NCBI RefSeq assembly: GCF_900637515.1
Contig: NZ_LR134375.1
Coordinates: 1,199,952 to 1,263,951, forward strand
Direction: 5' to 3'
Length of the DNA: 64,000 nucleotides
Source of the DNA: Veillonella dispar
Lineage (GTDB): Bacteria; Bacillota; Negativicutes; Veillonellales; Veillonellaceae
Positions within the stretch are counted from its first letter, which is position 1; each line of letters begins with the position of its first letter. Below, piece by piece: positions 1 to 9,722 of the stretch. The notes beneath the pieces were generated by a model. The model did no database searches and was not told where the DNA came from. It saw only the letters and a list, made by a program, of their open reading frames with translations. The translations under genes were made by a program, and so were the position numbers.

Positions 1-465
1 AAGCTCGCCATCACCTAAAATGGAGTAAACGCGATAATCAGCATTGTCAATTTTGCCTGCCAATGCCATACCACATGCGGCAGAAATGCCTTGGCCTAAG
101 GAACCTGTAGACATATCTACGCCAGGAGTATGTTTCATATCAGGATGGCCTTGTAACATATGGTCAATTTTACGTAAATTCAAAAGTTCTTCTTTAGGGA
201 AATAACCTTTTTCAGCCAATGTAGCATATAAAGCAGGAGCTGCATGACCTTTAGAAAGGACAAAACGATCTCTATTTGGAGCTTTTGGATTTGCTGGATC
301 TACATTCATTTCTACATAGTACAACAAGGCCATCACATCAGCGATAGATAAAGAACCACCTGGGTGACCAGATTTTGCTGCCGTTACAGACTGAACAATA
401 CTAACGCGAATAGCTTTTGCCTTCTCTTGAACTATTTGTTTAACATCTTGTGTTAATGTAGCCAT
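1..465 (-). CDS. Transketolase, N-terminal (thiamine-binding) part, cut by window edge
   Basis: Only the first 155 codons are present; the gene continues beyond base 1. The ATG at 465 follows a GAGGT ribosome site. The protein shows the transketolase SGHPGGS motif (His34) and ends in the window at GDGEL, the start of the thiamine diphosphate/Mg binding motif. Transketolase moves two-carbon units between sugar phosphates in the pentose phosphate pathway, which also supplies sedoheptulose 7-phosphate, the substrate of the heptose pathway further along this window. It may be the N-terminal subunit of a split transketolase, but the 3' end needed to decide is outside. It lies 33 nt after csaB and is probably cotranscribed. 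Confidence 0.9.
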   Translation of the reverse strand, partial: MATLTQDVKQIVQEKAKAIRVSIVQSVTAAKSGHPGGSLSIADVMALLYYVEMNVDPANPKAPNRDRFVLSKGHAAPALYATLAEKGYFPKEELLNLRKIDHMLQGHPDMKHTPGVDMSTGSLGQGISAACGMALAGKIDNADYRVYSILGDGEL

Positions 466-498
466 AGAGACCTCACTTTCTGGATTGGATCCAATATA

Positions 499-1599
499 TT
501 AATAATCTTTAAGTAATGAAATAGCGATTTCTGCATTGCGTTGAGAGTTTAAACGCAATGCTTCAATACGATCATAAGAGGATTGATACTCTTCTCTGGA
601 ATTTAAGAGCTTATGACATCGCTGATATAGCGCCTCTTCTCTAAGATGTGTCATTGTTCCTATTGGTTCCTGACCAATCATATGTAAGAAGCTTGTAATT
701 TTAGGATCGTAGGAAATACCGATAACAGGTTTCCCCATTAAAGAGCTAAATACTAGAGCATGAAGACGTATACCAATCATTAGGTCCACATTCCCCGATA
801 AGGATACTTGTTCCTCTGTAGAGAATGGGCCTTCAAGAACAATAGCCCCCTTCGGCATATAATTAGCGATAATTTTAGCTTCTTTTGTATCCTCTGGATG
901 AGACATAGGAATAAAAATAATTTCTACCTCATCTTGCTCTTGTAATCGGCTTAACACATTGGCTAATGATTCACGATATTCTGTATCATCTTTCCAACTA
1001 CGAACAGCAACACCAATTCGTTTTGGATTCTCTATAGATTTAGGTAGTTTAGATGTATAGCCTTCTAAAATACGTTTACCAATAGACAAATTTGCCGGTT
1101 GCATAGCCAAAACAGCATCAGCTGTAACCTCTACATCTTCAATTCCTAAGGACTCTAATTCAGATTTTGAAATAGAATCACGAACTGTAATGGTATCCAC
1201 AAATCGCAATATAAAGCTAACAGCTCTTCGTGTAGAGGGACGATTTAAAGGCCCAATACCTTGAGAGTAAAGCATTACCTTTTTTCCCATCATTTTAGCT
1301 AAAGCCATAATACTTAAATAGTAATATGTATTACGAATACTTGTAGCATCTTGTAAAAGACTGCCTCCACCACTGATCACTAAATCAGAATTGGCAATTG
1401 CCTTTAAAATACCAAATGCAGAAAATGTCCCCACTGCATGAATGTTATGTTTTTTGCTTGTCTCTGTAGGATTACCAGAAATAACCGTAATATGCGCATC
1501 TGCTTCCTCTTTGCGAATGGCATCGATAATGGCACAAAGCATTGCTTCATCGCCAGCATTACCAAAACCATAGTAGCCAGAGATAACAATATTACTCAT
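499..1599 (-). CDS. csaB: Polysaccharide pyruvyl transferase CsaB
   Basis: 366 aa of the polysaccharide pyruvyl transferase family. Visible are the N-terminal glycine-rich segment GFGNAGDEA (about residues 11-19), GGSLLQDATS near residue 75, SQGIGP near 115 and GIRLHAL in the C-terminal half. CsaB adds pyruvate ketals to cell-wall polymer, which in Firmicutes is the ligand of SLH domains. I place the start at the ATG at 1599, six bases after GGAGG; a TTG at 1605 abuts the GGAGG and is too close. It overlaps the end of the DUF5693 gene by 8 bases, so the two are translationally linked. In Negativicutes, SLH porins tether the outer membrane, so a role in envelope attachment is plausible but inferred. 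Confidence 0.88.
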   Translation of the reverse strand: MSNIVISGYYGFGNAGDEAMLCAIIDAIRKEEADAHITVISGNPTETSKKHNIHAVGTFSAFGILKAIANSDLVISGGGSLLQDATSIRNTYYYLSIMALAKMMGKKVMLYSQGIGPLNRPSTRRAVSFILRFVDTITVRDSISKSELESLGIEDVEVTADAVLAMQPANLSIGKRILEGYTSKLPKSIENPKRIGVAVRSWKDDTEYRESLANVLSRLQEQDEVEIIFIPMSHPEDTKEAKIIANYMPKGAIVLEGPFSTEEQVSLSGNVDLMIGIRLHALVFSSLMGKPVIGISYDPKITSFLHMIGQEPIGTMTHLREEALYQRCHKLLNSREEYQSSYDRIEALRLNSQRNAEIAISLLKDY

Positions 1600-3634
1600 G
1601 GTCAACCTCCCGCGCTTGGAACCATTGTGTTACGTACATCATGAAACGTACAGCAATGATAAGAAGCAAACCTAAGAGAGCACCAATTAATAAACCATCA
1701 TATCCACGCATAATAGACATGAATACAGGAGTTCTAATATGACAGAATGTTTCAACCATTGAAGCTATGCCGATAACACCTGCAATAGTTAATAAGAAAT
1801 GGATTACTGTAGGCCATTTACGTAAGAATGCAAACGTAGCCAACATTAATGCTGGGTGACCAATAATGAACTCTTTTTCTCTAGGTCTTGCATACAATGT
1901 ATTTTCAAGGAAACGACGAAGCATAAGTTCAAATCCTGGTACAGGAACACCTGCTGTATGACCACTGCGGCCAACAAATACCCATGCCACGCCACCAAGA
2001 GCAGCCATTACAAAGAATACGTAAAATTTAACATCCATTGTTAAGAATTCAACTACAAATTTCTTTGCTTCTTCTTTAGAGTTAATCATACGACCTTTCC
2101 ACAAAGGGAAACGTTGTAAGTACGCGATGATCACCAATACAATTGGAAGTACAAATGTTAACTTAACACCTCTAAAGATAGCAAATTCCATAAAGAATTT
2201 CGTATTTCCTAATAACGATGCAATATACATACCGCCAATAGCCGCAAATAATGCAGCAATTACGAGATAAAGCACTGCTAATACGGTAGATTTAATAGCA
2301 CCTAATGGACGAGCTCCATCATAACGACGCCATTCCTCCATCAAGCGAATCATGGCACCTACAGGAGCCATAATAGCACTAGATAAAGCCCAGATTTGAG
2401 TAATCAATGTACCACTTGTAATGATGAATAATACTACAGATACAAGGGAAATGCCAAAGAATGCTACCAATTGTGTATGTTTACGCATTGGAACTAACAT
2501 TTGAGCAACATAAACGAATAGCGCAATAGCACCAATCATTGTGATGACTACTAATAAAGGATTTGGCGTATAAGGAGGATAAATATCAGCAGGACCGAAT
2601 TCATAACCTTTAGTAGATAATTTTTCAGTGGTCATCCCAATATAGTTAATAGTTGTTTGTAATACTGTTTCATTGTTTACACCTGTTTCATACATAGGGA
2701 ATAAGTTAAAACGAATATTACGTTCAATATCACTAATATAGAATCGTTGAGCTGCTTCTTCTGGAGTGATTTTCTTTAATTCATCCTTAGCAATTGTATA
2801 TACACGGCCCACACTATAATTATCTTTAGCAGCCATTTCCAAGAAACCTTGTTGTGGCTCATATTGAAGTTGGTTAACGGCTTCAATACCAACTAGAGGA
2901 ATATGATTCTTATGTAATAGTTCTAATGTTTCATCCGTTAAATTAGGAGCTCCTAGGGCCTCTTTACCAGCAAAGATCATGCCTGTTACATGTGGAATTC
3001 CTTCAAGACGCTTAAACACATATTGGAGGTCATCTGATGTTACATTTCTGTAGTTTGTAGGACGAACTATAACATTAAATCCACGATTAGCAACTTCTTG
3101 AGCTTGTAGCTTGGAAATACCAAGATTCATTTTTAGATAGCTATCAGCGGTAGCACCATATAATTCAAGGACCGGACCAATACTAGTATTAAGCTCTTTA
3201 ACTTTATCTTTACCAATACGATGATATAAGTCTTCACGAATTTCTTTATAGTAACCTTCTTTACCAGAAATTAATGCTACATAGGTTGCACCATGTTTAA
3301 CGGATGCCCCATTAACACGGACTGCATCCATCTCTTCGGAGCTTAACACCTTAACTTGACCAGCATCCTTAGCTTTTTCTAAGGTACGATCATAAATGGC
3401 GAATGCTGTTACACCTGCATTACGAAGTGCATCAAAAGCCTCTTGTTGACTGCGCTTTTCAAAGGCATTAGCTCTTAGAACAGCATCATAATCTACGATA
3501 TTTTCAATATGATTTTGAGATTTTTCAATCTGATGGCGTTCAAATACCAAATATAAAGAGGATACAAGTCCCACTATAATACAGAGTATTAGAATCCAAG
3601 AGTACTTACTTTTTTGTGTATTCCGATGATTCAC
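1592..3634 (-). CDS. DUF5693 family polytopic membrane protein
   Basis: 680 aa. One N-terminal membrane segment (about residues 12-31) is followed by a soluble region of about 300 residues that is probably extracytoplasmic. From about residue 350 to the end there are many hydrophobic segments, probably eight or more helices. The family is recognised from its overall pattern and from its constant pairing with csaB in SLH-bearing Firmicutes; no enzyme motif is evident. The csaB reading frame starts inside its last codons. A role in making, exporting or modifying the secondary cell-wall polymer is the natural inference, but the biochemical function is unknown to me. Confidence 0.75.
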   Translation of the reverse strand: MNHRNTQKSKYSWILILCIIVGLVSSLYLVFERHQIEKSQNHIENIVDYDAVLRANAFEKRSQQEAFDALRNAGVTAFAIYDRTLEKAKDAGQVKVLSSEEMDAVRVNGASVKHGATYVALISGKEGYYKEIREDLYHRIGKDKVKELNTSIGPVLELYGATADSYLKMNLGISKLQAQEVANRGFNVIVRPTNYRNVTSDDLQYVFKRLEGIPHVTGMIFAGKEALGAPNLTDETLELLHKNHIPLVGIEAVNQLQYEPQQGFLEMAAKDNYSVGRVYTIAKDELKKITPEEAAQRFYISDIERNIRFNLFPMYETGVNNETVLQTTINYIGMTTEKLSTKGYEFGPADIYPPYTPNPLLVVITMIGAIALFVYVAQMLVPMRKHTQLVAFFGISLVSVVLFIITSGTLITQIWALSSAIMAPVGAMIRLMEEWRRYDGARPLGAIKSTVLAVLYLVIAALFAAIGGMYIASLLGNTKFFMEFAIFRGVKLTFVLPIVLVIIAYLQRFPLWKGRMINSKEEAKKFVVEFLTMDVKFYVFFVMAALGGVAWVFVGRSGHTAGVPVPGFELMLRRFLENTLYARPREKEFIIGHPALMLATFAFLRKWPTVIHFLLTIAGVIGIASMVETFCHIRTPVFMSIMRGYDGLLIGALLGLLLIIAVRFMMYVTQWFQAREVDHE

Positions 3635-3646
3635 GACAAATCCTTT

Positions 3647-4342
3647 CTAGTTAAGTACAGGTTTAACTTTGATGTGAATTTCACCATTATCAACAGTTAA
3701 GCTTTCAGCTTTCACAGGAATTGGGAAGTTATTAAAGTTATAAACTTCTGTAGCCTCTAATACATTAGATGTCAAACCTGGGATAGTAGCACCATTAATG
3801 GTGAACTTTTTAGGTGCGAATAGTAAAGTATTATCTTTTAATTCTAAGTTGCCATCTAATTTAACAGAACCTTTAAATACCATGCCAACATTCATATTAC
3901 CAGTTAAGCTGATGTTATCTTTATTGATGTTTACTTTTACATCTTGAATTTCACTACCAGCTTGAGTACTTAAGAATTTAGCCAAATCTTCATTAGTCAC
4001 AGTACCTTCGATACTAGAACTACCTACACTTACTACATCAATTTCTTGGCTAGCCAATAATGAAATTGGATTTACAAGAATTTGTGTTGCATCATAATTG
4101 AAGTTTGCAAAGTTTAATTTACCAAGTTTTACATCATCTAAAGAACCATATACATGATCAGCTTCACCATAGAGTAATTTAAATCCTGGTTGAGACTCAA
4201 CATTTACTGTTTGAGAAGATGGTTTTAGTGAATCATTTAACTGTTTTTCAATACGGGAACTAATATAAGAAGGTAATAAAAATTGAGTTGCTGCTGCTAA
4301 AGCAATAATCAGCACTAATAGGAATAGTAAAAACTTTTTCAT
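3647..4342 (-). CDS. DUF2993 (LmeA-like) membrane-anchored lipid-binding domain protein
   Basis: 231 aa with an N-terminal hydrophobic anchor or signal (about residues 3-22), then a beta-rich domain with repeated short hydrophobic strands and no cysteines. The pattern fits DUF2993, whose actinobacterial member LmeA binds phospholipids in the periplasm. It lies 8 nt after prfB and 12 nt before the DUF5693 gene, in an apparent prfB-DUF2993-DUF5693-csaB-transketolase operon. In a diderm Firmicute it could take part in lipid movement or envelope assembly; this is inferred only. Family assignment is by pattern, not by search. Confidence 0.65.
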   Translation of the reverse strand: MKKFLLFLLVLIIALAAATQFLLPSYISSRIEKQLNDSLKPSSQTVNVESQPGFKLLYGEADHVYGSLDDVKLGKLNFANFNYDATQILVNPISLLASQEIDVVSVGSSSIEGTVTNEDLAKFLSTQAGSEIQDVKVNINKDNISLTGNMNVGMVFKGSVKLDGNLELKDNTLLFAPKKFTINGATIPGLTSNVLEATEVYNFNNFPIPVKAESLTVDNGEIHIKVKPVLN

Positions 4343-4350
4343 AAGAACTC

Positions 4351-5458
4351 CTAAATTGTTAAATTCGCTTCTTTTTTCAAGAAACCTTCCATAAATTGAT
4401 CTAAATTACCATCCATAACGGATTGTACATTCCCTGTTTCAACCCCTGTGCGATGATCCTTAACGAGATTATATGGGTGGAATACATACGACCGAATTTG
4501 ACTACCCCATTCAATCGCTTGATAGGTACCACCAATTTGCTCTTTAAGTTCTGCTTGTTTTTCTAATTCTAATTCAAATAATTTGGCGCGCAATAATCGT
4601 AATGCTTGTTCCCTATTTTGCATTTGAGAACGTTGAGTTTGACACTGAACTACGATACCTGTTGGCCTATGCGTCATACGTACAGCAGAATCTGTTTTAT
4701 TGATATGCTGACCACCAGCACCACTAGCTCGGTATGTATCTACCTGTACATCTTTCATATCAATATTGATTTCTACTGTATCATCGATTTCTGGCATTAC
4801 ATCAACAGCAGCAAAGGATGTATGACGACGTGCAGCAGCATCAAATGGTGAAATACGCACTAGACGATGTACACCTTTTTCAGATTTCAAATAACCAAAA
4901 GCATTTTCACCTTTAATTAAAAATGTAGCAGATTTTGTACCTGCCTCATCACCGGGTTGTTCATCCATCAATTCAATAGAGAATCCTGCTTTTTCAGCCC
5001 AACGTAAATACATGCGAATCAGCATGGAGCACCAGTCTTGAGCCTCTGTGCCACCTGCACCAGCATGGAATGTTAAAATCGCATTATTAGCATCATATTC
5101 ACCACTAAGCAATAAAAGAACTTCTTGTTTTTCTACAGTTTCTTCTATTTGTTGAACATAATCCTTGATTTCACCTTCCAAAGAACGATCATCTTCCTCT
5201 ATTGCCATCTCAAGCATTACATTAGCATCTTCAATATCACTAACAAGTTGTTTATAGCTTTCTACAGCATTTTTCAATTGTGTGGCTTCTTGAGAAATCT
5301 CACGAGCCTTGTCTGGGTCATCCCAAAATGTAGGGTCGCTCATTTGCACATCGAGTGTAAAGATTCGATCTTCTTTCTGAGCAATGTTAAAGTGAATCCC
5401 TCATTCCATAAATACGTTCTTCTAGATTAGAAATAATAGGTTTTAAATCTTCTAACAA
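4351..5458 (-). CDS. prfB: Peptide chain release factor 2, programmed +1 frameshift
   Basis: Two joined segments on the minus strand: bases 5458-5390, then 5388-4351, skipping base 5389. The first segment starts at TTG 5458, 10 nt after AGGTGG, the only start codon left after the upstream in-frame stop. It runs 23 codons to CTT, then meets TAA at 5389-5387. A +1 slip on CTT-T continues in the main frame and gives about 368 aa, the usual RF2 length. An AGGGA sequence just upstream can act as the internal Shine-Dalgarno stimulator. The main frame has the SPF codon-recognition motif (in RISPFDAA) and the GGQ catalytic loop (SGAGGQH). RF2 terminates translation at UGA and UAA. The stop at the slip site is normally UGA; here it is UAA. 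Cotranscribed with the DUF2993 gene. Confidence 0.93.
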
Positions 5459-5521
5459 TTTATGTTCACCACCTTTAACTTATTAGCTTATTACATCGAT
5501 AAACTATCACCTTAATAAAAT

Positions 5522-5571
5522 AGAAAAATGGCCGTTGCCCAGAAGGAAATCCCATTGAGCAACGTGCCATT
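5522..5571 (-). terminator. Rho-independent terminator after secA
   Basis: Arms at 5527-5538 and 5559-5571 pair over 12 bp with one bulged A. On the minus strand the hairpin is followed by a run of five T (bases 5528-5524). It lies 9 nt after the secA stop and separates secA from prfB. Confidence 0.85.
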
Positions 5572-5579
5572 CACAAATC

Positions 5580-8015
5580 TTAATCTATGTTTTGTGGCTC
5601 CAACACATCTTCATGATGGGGTTGTGCACCTTCTAAGTGGTCAACTGGTTCTTCAATTTCTTGAATCAATTGTGCACGAATTTTGTACAACGCCATGATC
5701 GTTTCATCTTGGATAGCAGCAATCATGTTTTGGAACATATCAAAGGCTTCAAATTTATATTCCACCAATGGATTTTTTTGGCCATATGCACGAAGACCGA
5801 TACCTTCACGCAACATATCCATATTATCCAAATGTTCCATCCATTTGTTATCAACAACGCGCAACATAATAGCCTTTTCAAGCTGGCCAAACATAGCATC
5901 ACCAAGCATATCAACGCGATCTTGATACTCAGCATGAGCAATTTCAAGCAAGCGTTCTAATAATTCTTGACGACTATATTCTTCCATATCTTGAGGAGTC
6001 ATAATATCTTCGGTTAAGAAATATTGACTCAAGTGCTTGTAGAGACCTTCGTAATCCCATTCTTCTGGATATAATTTCTCATCTGCATAAGCATCTACAG
6101 ATTCAGTAACAAGTTTATCAATCATTTCATTGATTGTGTCACGTAAGGACTCATTACGTAAAATACGACGACGTTGTTCGTATAATACTTCACGTTGTTG
6201 ATTCATAACATCATCATACTCGAGTACATATTTACGAATATTATAGTTATGATCTTCTACTTTCTTTTGAGCACGTTCAATAGATTTAGTAATCAAAGAA
6301 TGCTCAATAGGTTCATCCTCTTCCATGCCAAGTTTATCCATAATGCCTGTAATATTGTCAGCACCAAAGATACGCATCAAATCATCTTCTAAAGATAAGA
6401 AGAATTGAGAGGAGCCTGGGTCACCTTGACGACCAGCACGACCACGCAACTGATTATCGATACGGCGACTTTCATGACGTTCAGTACCTAAGATGGCCAA
6501 GCCACCTAATTCAGGTACACCTTCACCTAATGTAATATCAGTACCACGACCTGCCATGTTTGTAGCAATTGTTACCATGCCCATTTGACCAGCATTGGCA
6601 ACAATTTCAGCTTCTTTTTCATGATGTTTAGCATTCAATACTTTATGTGGTACGCCTGCACGTAATAACATATCTGAAAGCTCTTCAGATTGTGTAATAG
6701 ATGTAGTACCAATCAAAATAGGTTGACCAGTTTGATGTCGTTCTACAGCATTACGTACTACGGCACGATATTTAGCAGCCTTAGTTTTAAAGATTTGATC
6801 TGGCAAATCTACACGGGCTAATGGTTTATTTGGAGGAATAGGCAATACTTCCAAACCGTAAATATCGATGAATTCTTTTTCCTCAGTCTTAGCTGTACCA
6901 GTCATACCAGCAAGCTTTTTATACATACGGAAATAGTTTTGGAATGTAATAGAAGCCAATGTTTGACTTTCACGTTCAACCTTCAAGCCTTCTTTAGCTT
7001 CGATAGCTTGATGTAAGCCATCAGAATAACGACGACCAAACATCAAACGACCTGTAAATTCATCGACGATAACAACTTCACCATCTTTAACTACGTAATC
7101 AGTATCGCGATGCATCATAGCATAAGCACGTAAAGATGCACCAAGTAGATGGTTTAACTCGATGTTTTCTGCATCATACAAGTTTTCAACACCAAGCATT
7201 TTTTCGACTTTTGCGATACCAGAATCAGTAGGTGCAATAGTCTTTTGTTTTTCATCAATTGTATAATCTTCATCTTTTACAAGATGAGGAACAATTTTAG
7301 CTAACTTGTAGTAATTATCTGTGGAACGTTGACCAGGACCAGAAATAATTAATGGAGTTCTCGCTTCATCGATAAGAATAGAGTCAACTTCATCGACAAT
7401 TGCGTAATTCAATGGACGTTGTACCATTTGAGATACATCAGATACCATGTTATCGCGCAAATAGTCAAAACCAAACTCATTATTTGTACCATATGTAATA
7501 TCACATGCATATGCTTCTTTACGTTGGTTATAATCGAGATTAGCCACAATAAGACCTGTAGAAAGACCTAAGAAGTTATATAAACGACCCATTTGTTCAC
7601 TATCGCGAGTAGCCAAATAATCATTTACTGTAACAACATGTACGCCGTTACCTGTCAATGCATTTAGATATACTGGCAATGTAGCAACTAATGTTTTACC
7701 TTCGCCAGTACGCATTTCTGCGATATTACCTCTATGAAGGCAAATACCACCGATCAACTGCACATCAAAATGACGCATGCCTAACACACGTTTAGATGCT
7801 TCGCGAACTACAGCAAATGCTTCTGGCAAAATGTCGTCTAACGTTTCCCCTTTTTGCAAACGACGTTTAAACTCATCGGTTTTTGCTACTAAGTTAGCAT
7901 CACTTAATTTAACATAATTCGGTTCAATTTCATTAATATGATCAGCAATAGCACGCATTTTTTTAATTTCTTTTGCGTTATTATTGCCTAATAGCCTTTG
8001 TAAAAAGCTTAACAA
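5580..8015 (-). CDS. secA: Protein translocase ATPase SecA
   Basis: 811 aa. SecA drives export of unfolded preproteins through SecYEG with ATP. Visible: Walker A in MRTGEGKT (about residue 100), the [11 protein letters not shown] Walker B region, the preprotein cross-linking domain, the helicase motif GRGTDITLG, and [17 protein letters not shown]. The C-terminus lacks the zinc-binding CxCx8CH tail that recruits SecB, so this form probably works without it. I choose the TTG at 8015 as start: it has AGAGGAG 8 nt upstream and gives the usual LSFLQRLLG beginning. An in-frame ATG at 8039 has no ribosome site. The gene has its own promoter at 8062-8090 and a terminator, so it is monocistronic. Confidence 0.96.
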   Translation of the reverse strand: MLSFLQRLLGNNNAKEIKKMRAIADHINEIEPNYVKLSDANLVAKTDEFKRRLQKGETLDDILPEAFAVVREASKRVLGMRHFDVQLIGGICLHRGNIAEMRTGEGKTLVATLPVYLNALTGNGVHVVTVNDYLATRDSEQMGRLYNFLGLSTGLIVANLDYNQRKEAYACDITYGTNNEFGFDYLRDNMVSDVSQMVQRPLNYAIVDEVDSILIDEARTPLIISGPGQRSTDNYYKLAKIVPHLVKDEDYTIDEKQKTIAPTDSGIAKVEKMLGVENLYDAENIELNHLLGASLRAYAMMHRDTDYVVKDGEVVIVDEFTGRLMFGRRYSDGLHQAIEAKEGLKVERESQTLASITFQNYFRMYKKLAGMTGTAKTEEKEFIDIYGLEVLPIPPNKPLARVDLPDQIFKTKAAKYRAVVRNAVERHQTGQPILIGTTSITQSEELSDMLLRAGVPHKVLNAKHHEKEAEIVANAGQMGMVTIATNMAGRGTDITLGEGVPELGGLAILGTERHESRRIDNQLRGRAGRQGDPGSSQFFLSLEDDLMRIFGADNITGIMDKLGMEEDEPIEHSLITKSIERAQKKVEDHNYNIRKYVLEYDDVMNQQREVLYEQRRRILRNESLRDTINEMIDKLVTESVDAYADEKLYPEEWDYEGLYKHLSQYFLTEDIMTPQDMEEYSRQELLERLLEIAHAEYQDRVDMLGDAMFGQLEKAIMLRVVDNKWMEHLDNMDMLREGIGLRAYGQKNPLVEYKFEAFDMFQNMIAAIQDETIMALYKIRAQLIQEIEEPVDHLEGAQPHHEDVLEPQNID

Positions 8016-8061
8016 ACAAATCACTCCTCTATAGGACATCTTACATTATTTTATCTAATTT

Positions 8062-8090
8062 ATTATAACGAAAATGCCTTGAATAGTCAA
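8062..8090 (-). promoter_or_regulatory. secA promoter, sigma-A type
   Basis: On the minus strand TTGACT (8090-8085) and a perfect TATAAT (8067-8062) are separated by exactly 17 nt. The start site would be near 8055, giving a leader of about 40 nt. The promoter sits inside an inverted repeat whose arms are 8072-8084 and 8094-8106: the -35 box lies in the loop and the left arm fills most of the spacer. Confidence 0.85.
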
Positions 8091-8130
8091 AGAATTCAAG
8101 GCATTTCACGATTATTTATAGCATTTTATA

Positions 8131-8165
8131 AAAAAGGTGGATGACTCAAAATGGTCATCCACCTT
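8131..8165 (-). terminator. Terminator after hpf
   Basis: Perfect 12-bp stem (8134-8145 with 8154-8165) and an 8-nt loop, followed on the minus strand by five T (bases 8135-8131). A second, weaker hairpin with arms near 8173-8183 and 8215-8226 lies between it and the hpf stop codon. Together they separate hpf from secA. Confidence 0.85.
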
Positions 8166-8231
8166 GATATAATAATCGGCTGATTTAAAAAGTAGAAAGG
8201 AGTTAGGATTATTGTCAGCCGATATTATAGG

Positions 8232-8759
8232 TTATTGTAATTCTGGCTCAATCAAACCATAGAATCCATCATGTCTACGATATACTACGTTCATTGCTTC
8301 TGTTTCAGCATTGAAGAACATAAAGAAGTCATGGCCAATAAGATTCATTTGTAAGATAGCTTCTTCTACATCCATAGGACGTACTGCAAAGTGTTTCCGT
8401 TTTACAACTTCGATAGTTTCCTCTTCTACAGGAGCTGCTAAAGCTTCAGGATGGAAAGCTTCTTGTTTTTTGAAGCGTTTTGCTAAACGAGTTTTATGTT
8501 TATGGATTTGACGTACGATCTTGTCTATTACTAAATCAATAGCTGCATACATATCATCGTTTGTTTCTACACCGCGAAGAACGATCTTATCAACGAAGCA
8601 TGTAAGTTCAACAGTAGATTTATCTTTAACAACGGATAAAACCGCTTGTGCATCTAACTCATCATCGAAGTAACGAGTTAATTTGCTCAATCTTTTTTCG
8701 ATGTATGCTCTTAGAGCATCTGTCACTTCAATGTTTTTACCTCTGATTGCTACTTTCAT
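8232..8759 (-). CDS. hpf: Ribosome hibernation promoting factor, long form
   Basis: 175 aa. The N-terminal HPF/RaiA (S30AE) domain covers about residues 1-105 and binds the 30S decoding region. A charged linker is followed by a C-terminal domain (about 118-175, with MDVEEAILQMNLIGHDFFMFFNAET) that dimerises. Long HPF joins two 70S ribosomes into inactive 100S particles in stationary phase or starvation. It lies upstream of secA as in many Firmicutes, but a terminator and the secA promoter separate the two. The 5' leader holds nested inverted repeats (8787-8829). The start ATG at 8759 follows an AAAGGGTG ribosome site. Confidence 0.95.
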   Translation of the reverse strand: MKVAIRGKNIEVTDALRAYIEKRLSKLTRYFDDELDAQAVLSVVKDKSTVELTCFVDKIVLRGVETNDDMYAAIDLVIDKIVRQIHKHKTRLAKRFKKQEAFHPEALAAPVEEETIEVVKRKHFAVRPMDVEEAILQMNLIGHDFFMFFNAETEAMNVVYRRHDGFYGLIEPELQ

Positions 8760-8786
8760 AAGTCAACACCCTTTCTAAAAATCATC

Positions 8787-8829
8787 CACGAGATACGAGT
8801 GTGTAGTAATTTTTTACTTATCTCTCGTG
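8787..8829 (-). promoter_or_regulatory. Inverted repeats in the hpf leader
   Basis: Outer arms CACGAGA (8787-8793) and TCTCGTG (8823-8829) match perfectly. Inside them lie AGTAA (8805-8809) and TTACT (8814-8818). The element is 28-70 nt upstream of the hpf start and could be an RNA hairpin in the leader or a protein site. I could not fix a convincing promoter, so its position relative to the transcript start is uncertain. Confidence 0.45.
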
Positions 8830-8931
8830 TTATATTTAGTATTTCTACATCAAGGTATAAAACTCCTCTTTTTTTCAAAAGAATTTTTATATTTTTTGCA
8901 GAATTATAAATATTATTTCCAGTAACAATCG

Positions 8932-8963
8932 AAAAACTCCAATATCATGCGATATCGGAGTTT
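8932..8963 (-). terminator. Terminator after the cold-shock gene
   Basis: Arms AAACTCC (8934-8940) and GGAGTTT (8957-8963) with an inner ATATC/GATAT stem and an ATGC loop. On the minus strand a run of five T follows (8936-8932). It lies 37 nt after the cold-shock stop codon. Confidence 0.8.
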
Positions 8964-9000
8964 CTTTATATGTTGCTTTTATGTATTTTTTGGTATGTTA

Positions 9001-9198
9001 TTACGCTTTTACAACGTTAGCAGCTTGAGGGCCACGGTTACCATCAACGATATCAAACTCTACATTTTGACCTTCTGTCAAAGATTTGAAGCCTTCGTCT
9101 TGGATCGCAGAGTAATGTACGAATACATCGCTACCGTCTTCACGTTCAATAAAACCATAACCTTTTTCTGCGCTAAACCATTTTACTTTACCTAACAT
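9001..9198 (-). CDS. Cold-shock protein, CspA family
   Basis: 65 aa, the usual size. It carries the RNP1 motif GYGFIE and RNP2 motif DVFVHYSAI of the cold-shock domain, a small beta-barrel that binds single-stranded RNA and DNA and melts RNA structure. A strong AGGAGG ribosome site lies upstream of the ATG. The gene is monocistronic, with its own promoter (9254-9282) and terminator. The sequence does not show whether it is cold-inducible; many Csp proteins are constitutive. Confidence 0.95.
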   Translation of the reverse strand: MLGKVKWFSAEKGYGFIEREDGSDVFVHYSAIQDEGFKSLTEGQNVEFDIVDGNRGPQAANVVKA

Positions 9199-9253
9199 GG
9201 TAACATCCTCCTAAAAATATATATATTGTCTTACTGTCTTGCACTACACTTGT

Positions 9254-9282
9254 ATCATAACACAGCATGTATAAAATATCAA
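9254..9282 (-). promoter_or_regulatory. Promoter of the cold-shock gene
   Basis: Minus strand: TTGATA (9282-9277), 17-nt spacer, TATGAT (9259-9254). This predicts a leader of about 50 nt before the cold-shock ATG at 9198. Confidence 0.7.
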
Positions 9283-9662
9283 ACAATAATATTAACACTT
9301 TTAATGAATATACAAATATATCTTATTGATAATCCGCCCTATAAGAAACGTATCAAAACCTTAATTTATCTATATTATAAATATTTCCGAACAGCATATT
9401 AAATTATTACATAATTTTATAATCATAAAAATATATGAATTAAAAATTATTACTTCAAAATATATATGTATAAAATATTTACATATCACAAATATTTATA
9501 GCAATAATCGCATTTTATAGATTAAGAAAGACCCAGAAGAGCTTATTTCTAAGGGTTGAACAGATACGAATAAAACAAGTCATCAAATATATTAATAGGT
9601 ATAAATCGATTCATATATTAAGAAATTAAATATCTACAAATTTGGTTATCTTTAAAAATACC
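9283..9662. other. AT-rich intergenic stretch with no gene found
   Basis: About 380 nt of very AT-rich sequence between the cold-shock promoter and the terminator of the amino acid transporter. I see no open frame with a ribosome site, no clear promoter and no strong hairpin. A less AT-rich patch at 9526-9580 is the only part that stands out, and I cannot assign it. Confidence 0.6.
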
Positions 9663-9706
9663 AAAAAAAGGAAGCAAACTCTGAATTTCAGAACTCACTT
9701 CCTTTT
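9663..9706 (-). terminator. Terminator after the amino acid ABC operon
   Basis: Outer arms AAAGGAAG (9667-9674) and CTTCCTTT (9698-9705), with an inner palindrome TCTGAATTTCAGA. Seven T follow on the minus strand (9669-9663). It lies 17 nt after the ATP-binding gene. Confidence 0.85.
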
Positions 9707-9722
9707 ATGTTAGAAAATATTA

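Noticed and set aside
9526-9580. Small RNA or gene remnant in the AT-rich gap
   Set aside because: No promoter, hairpin or reading frame could be supported.
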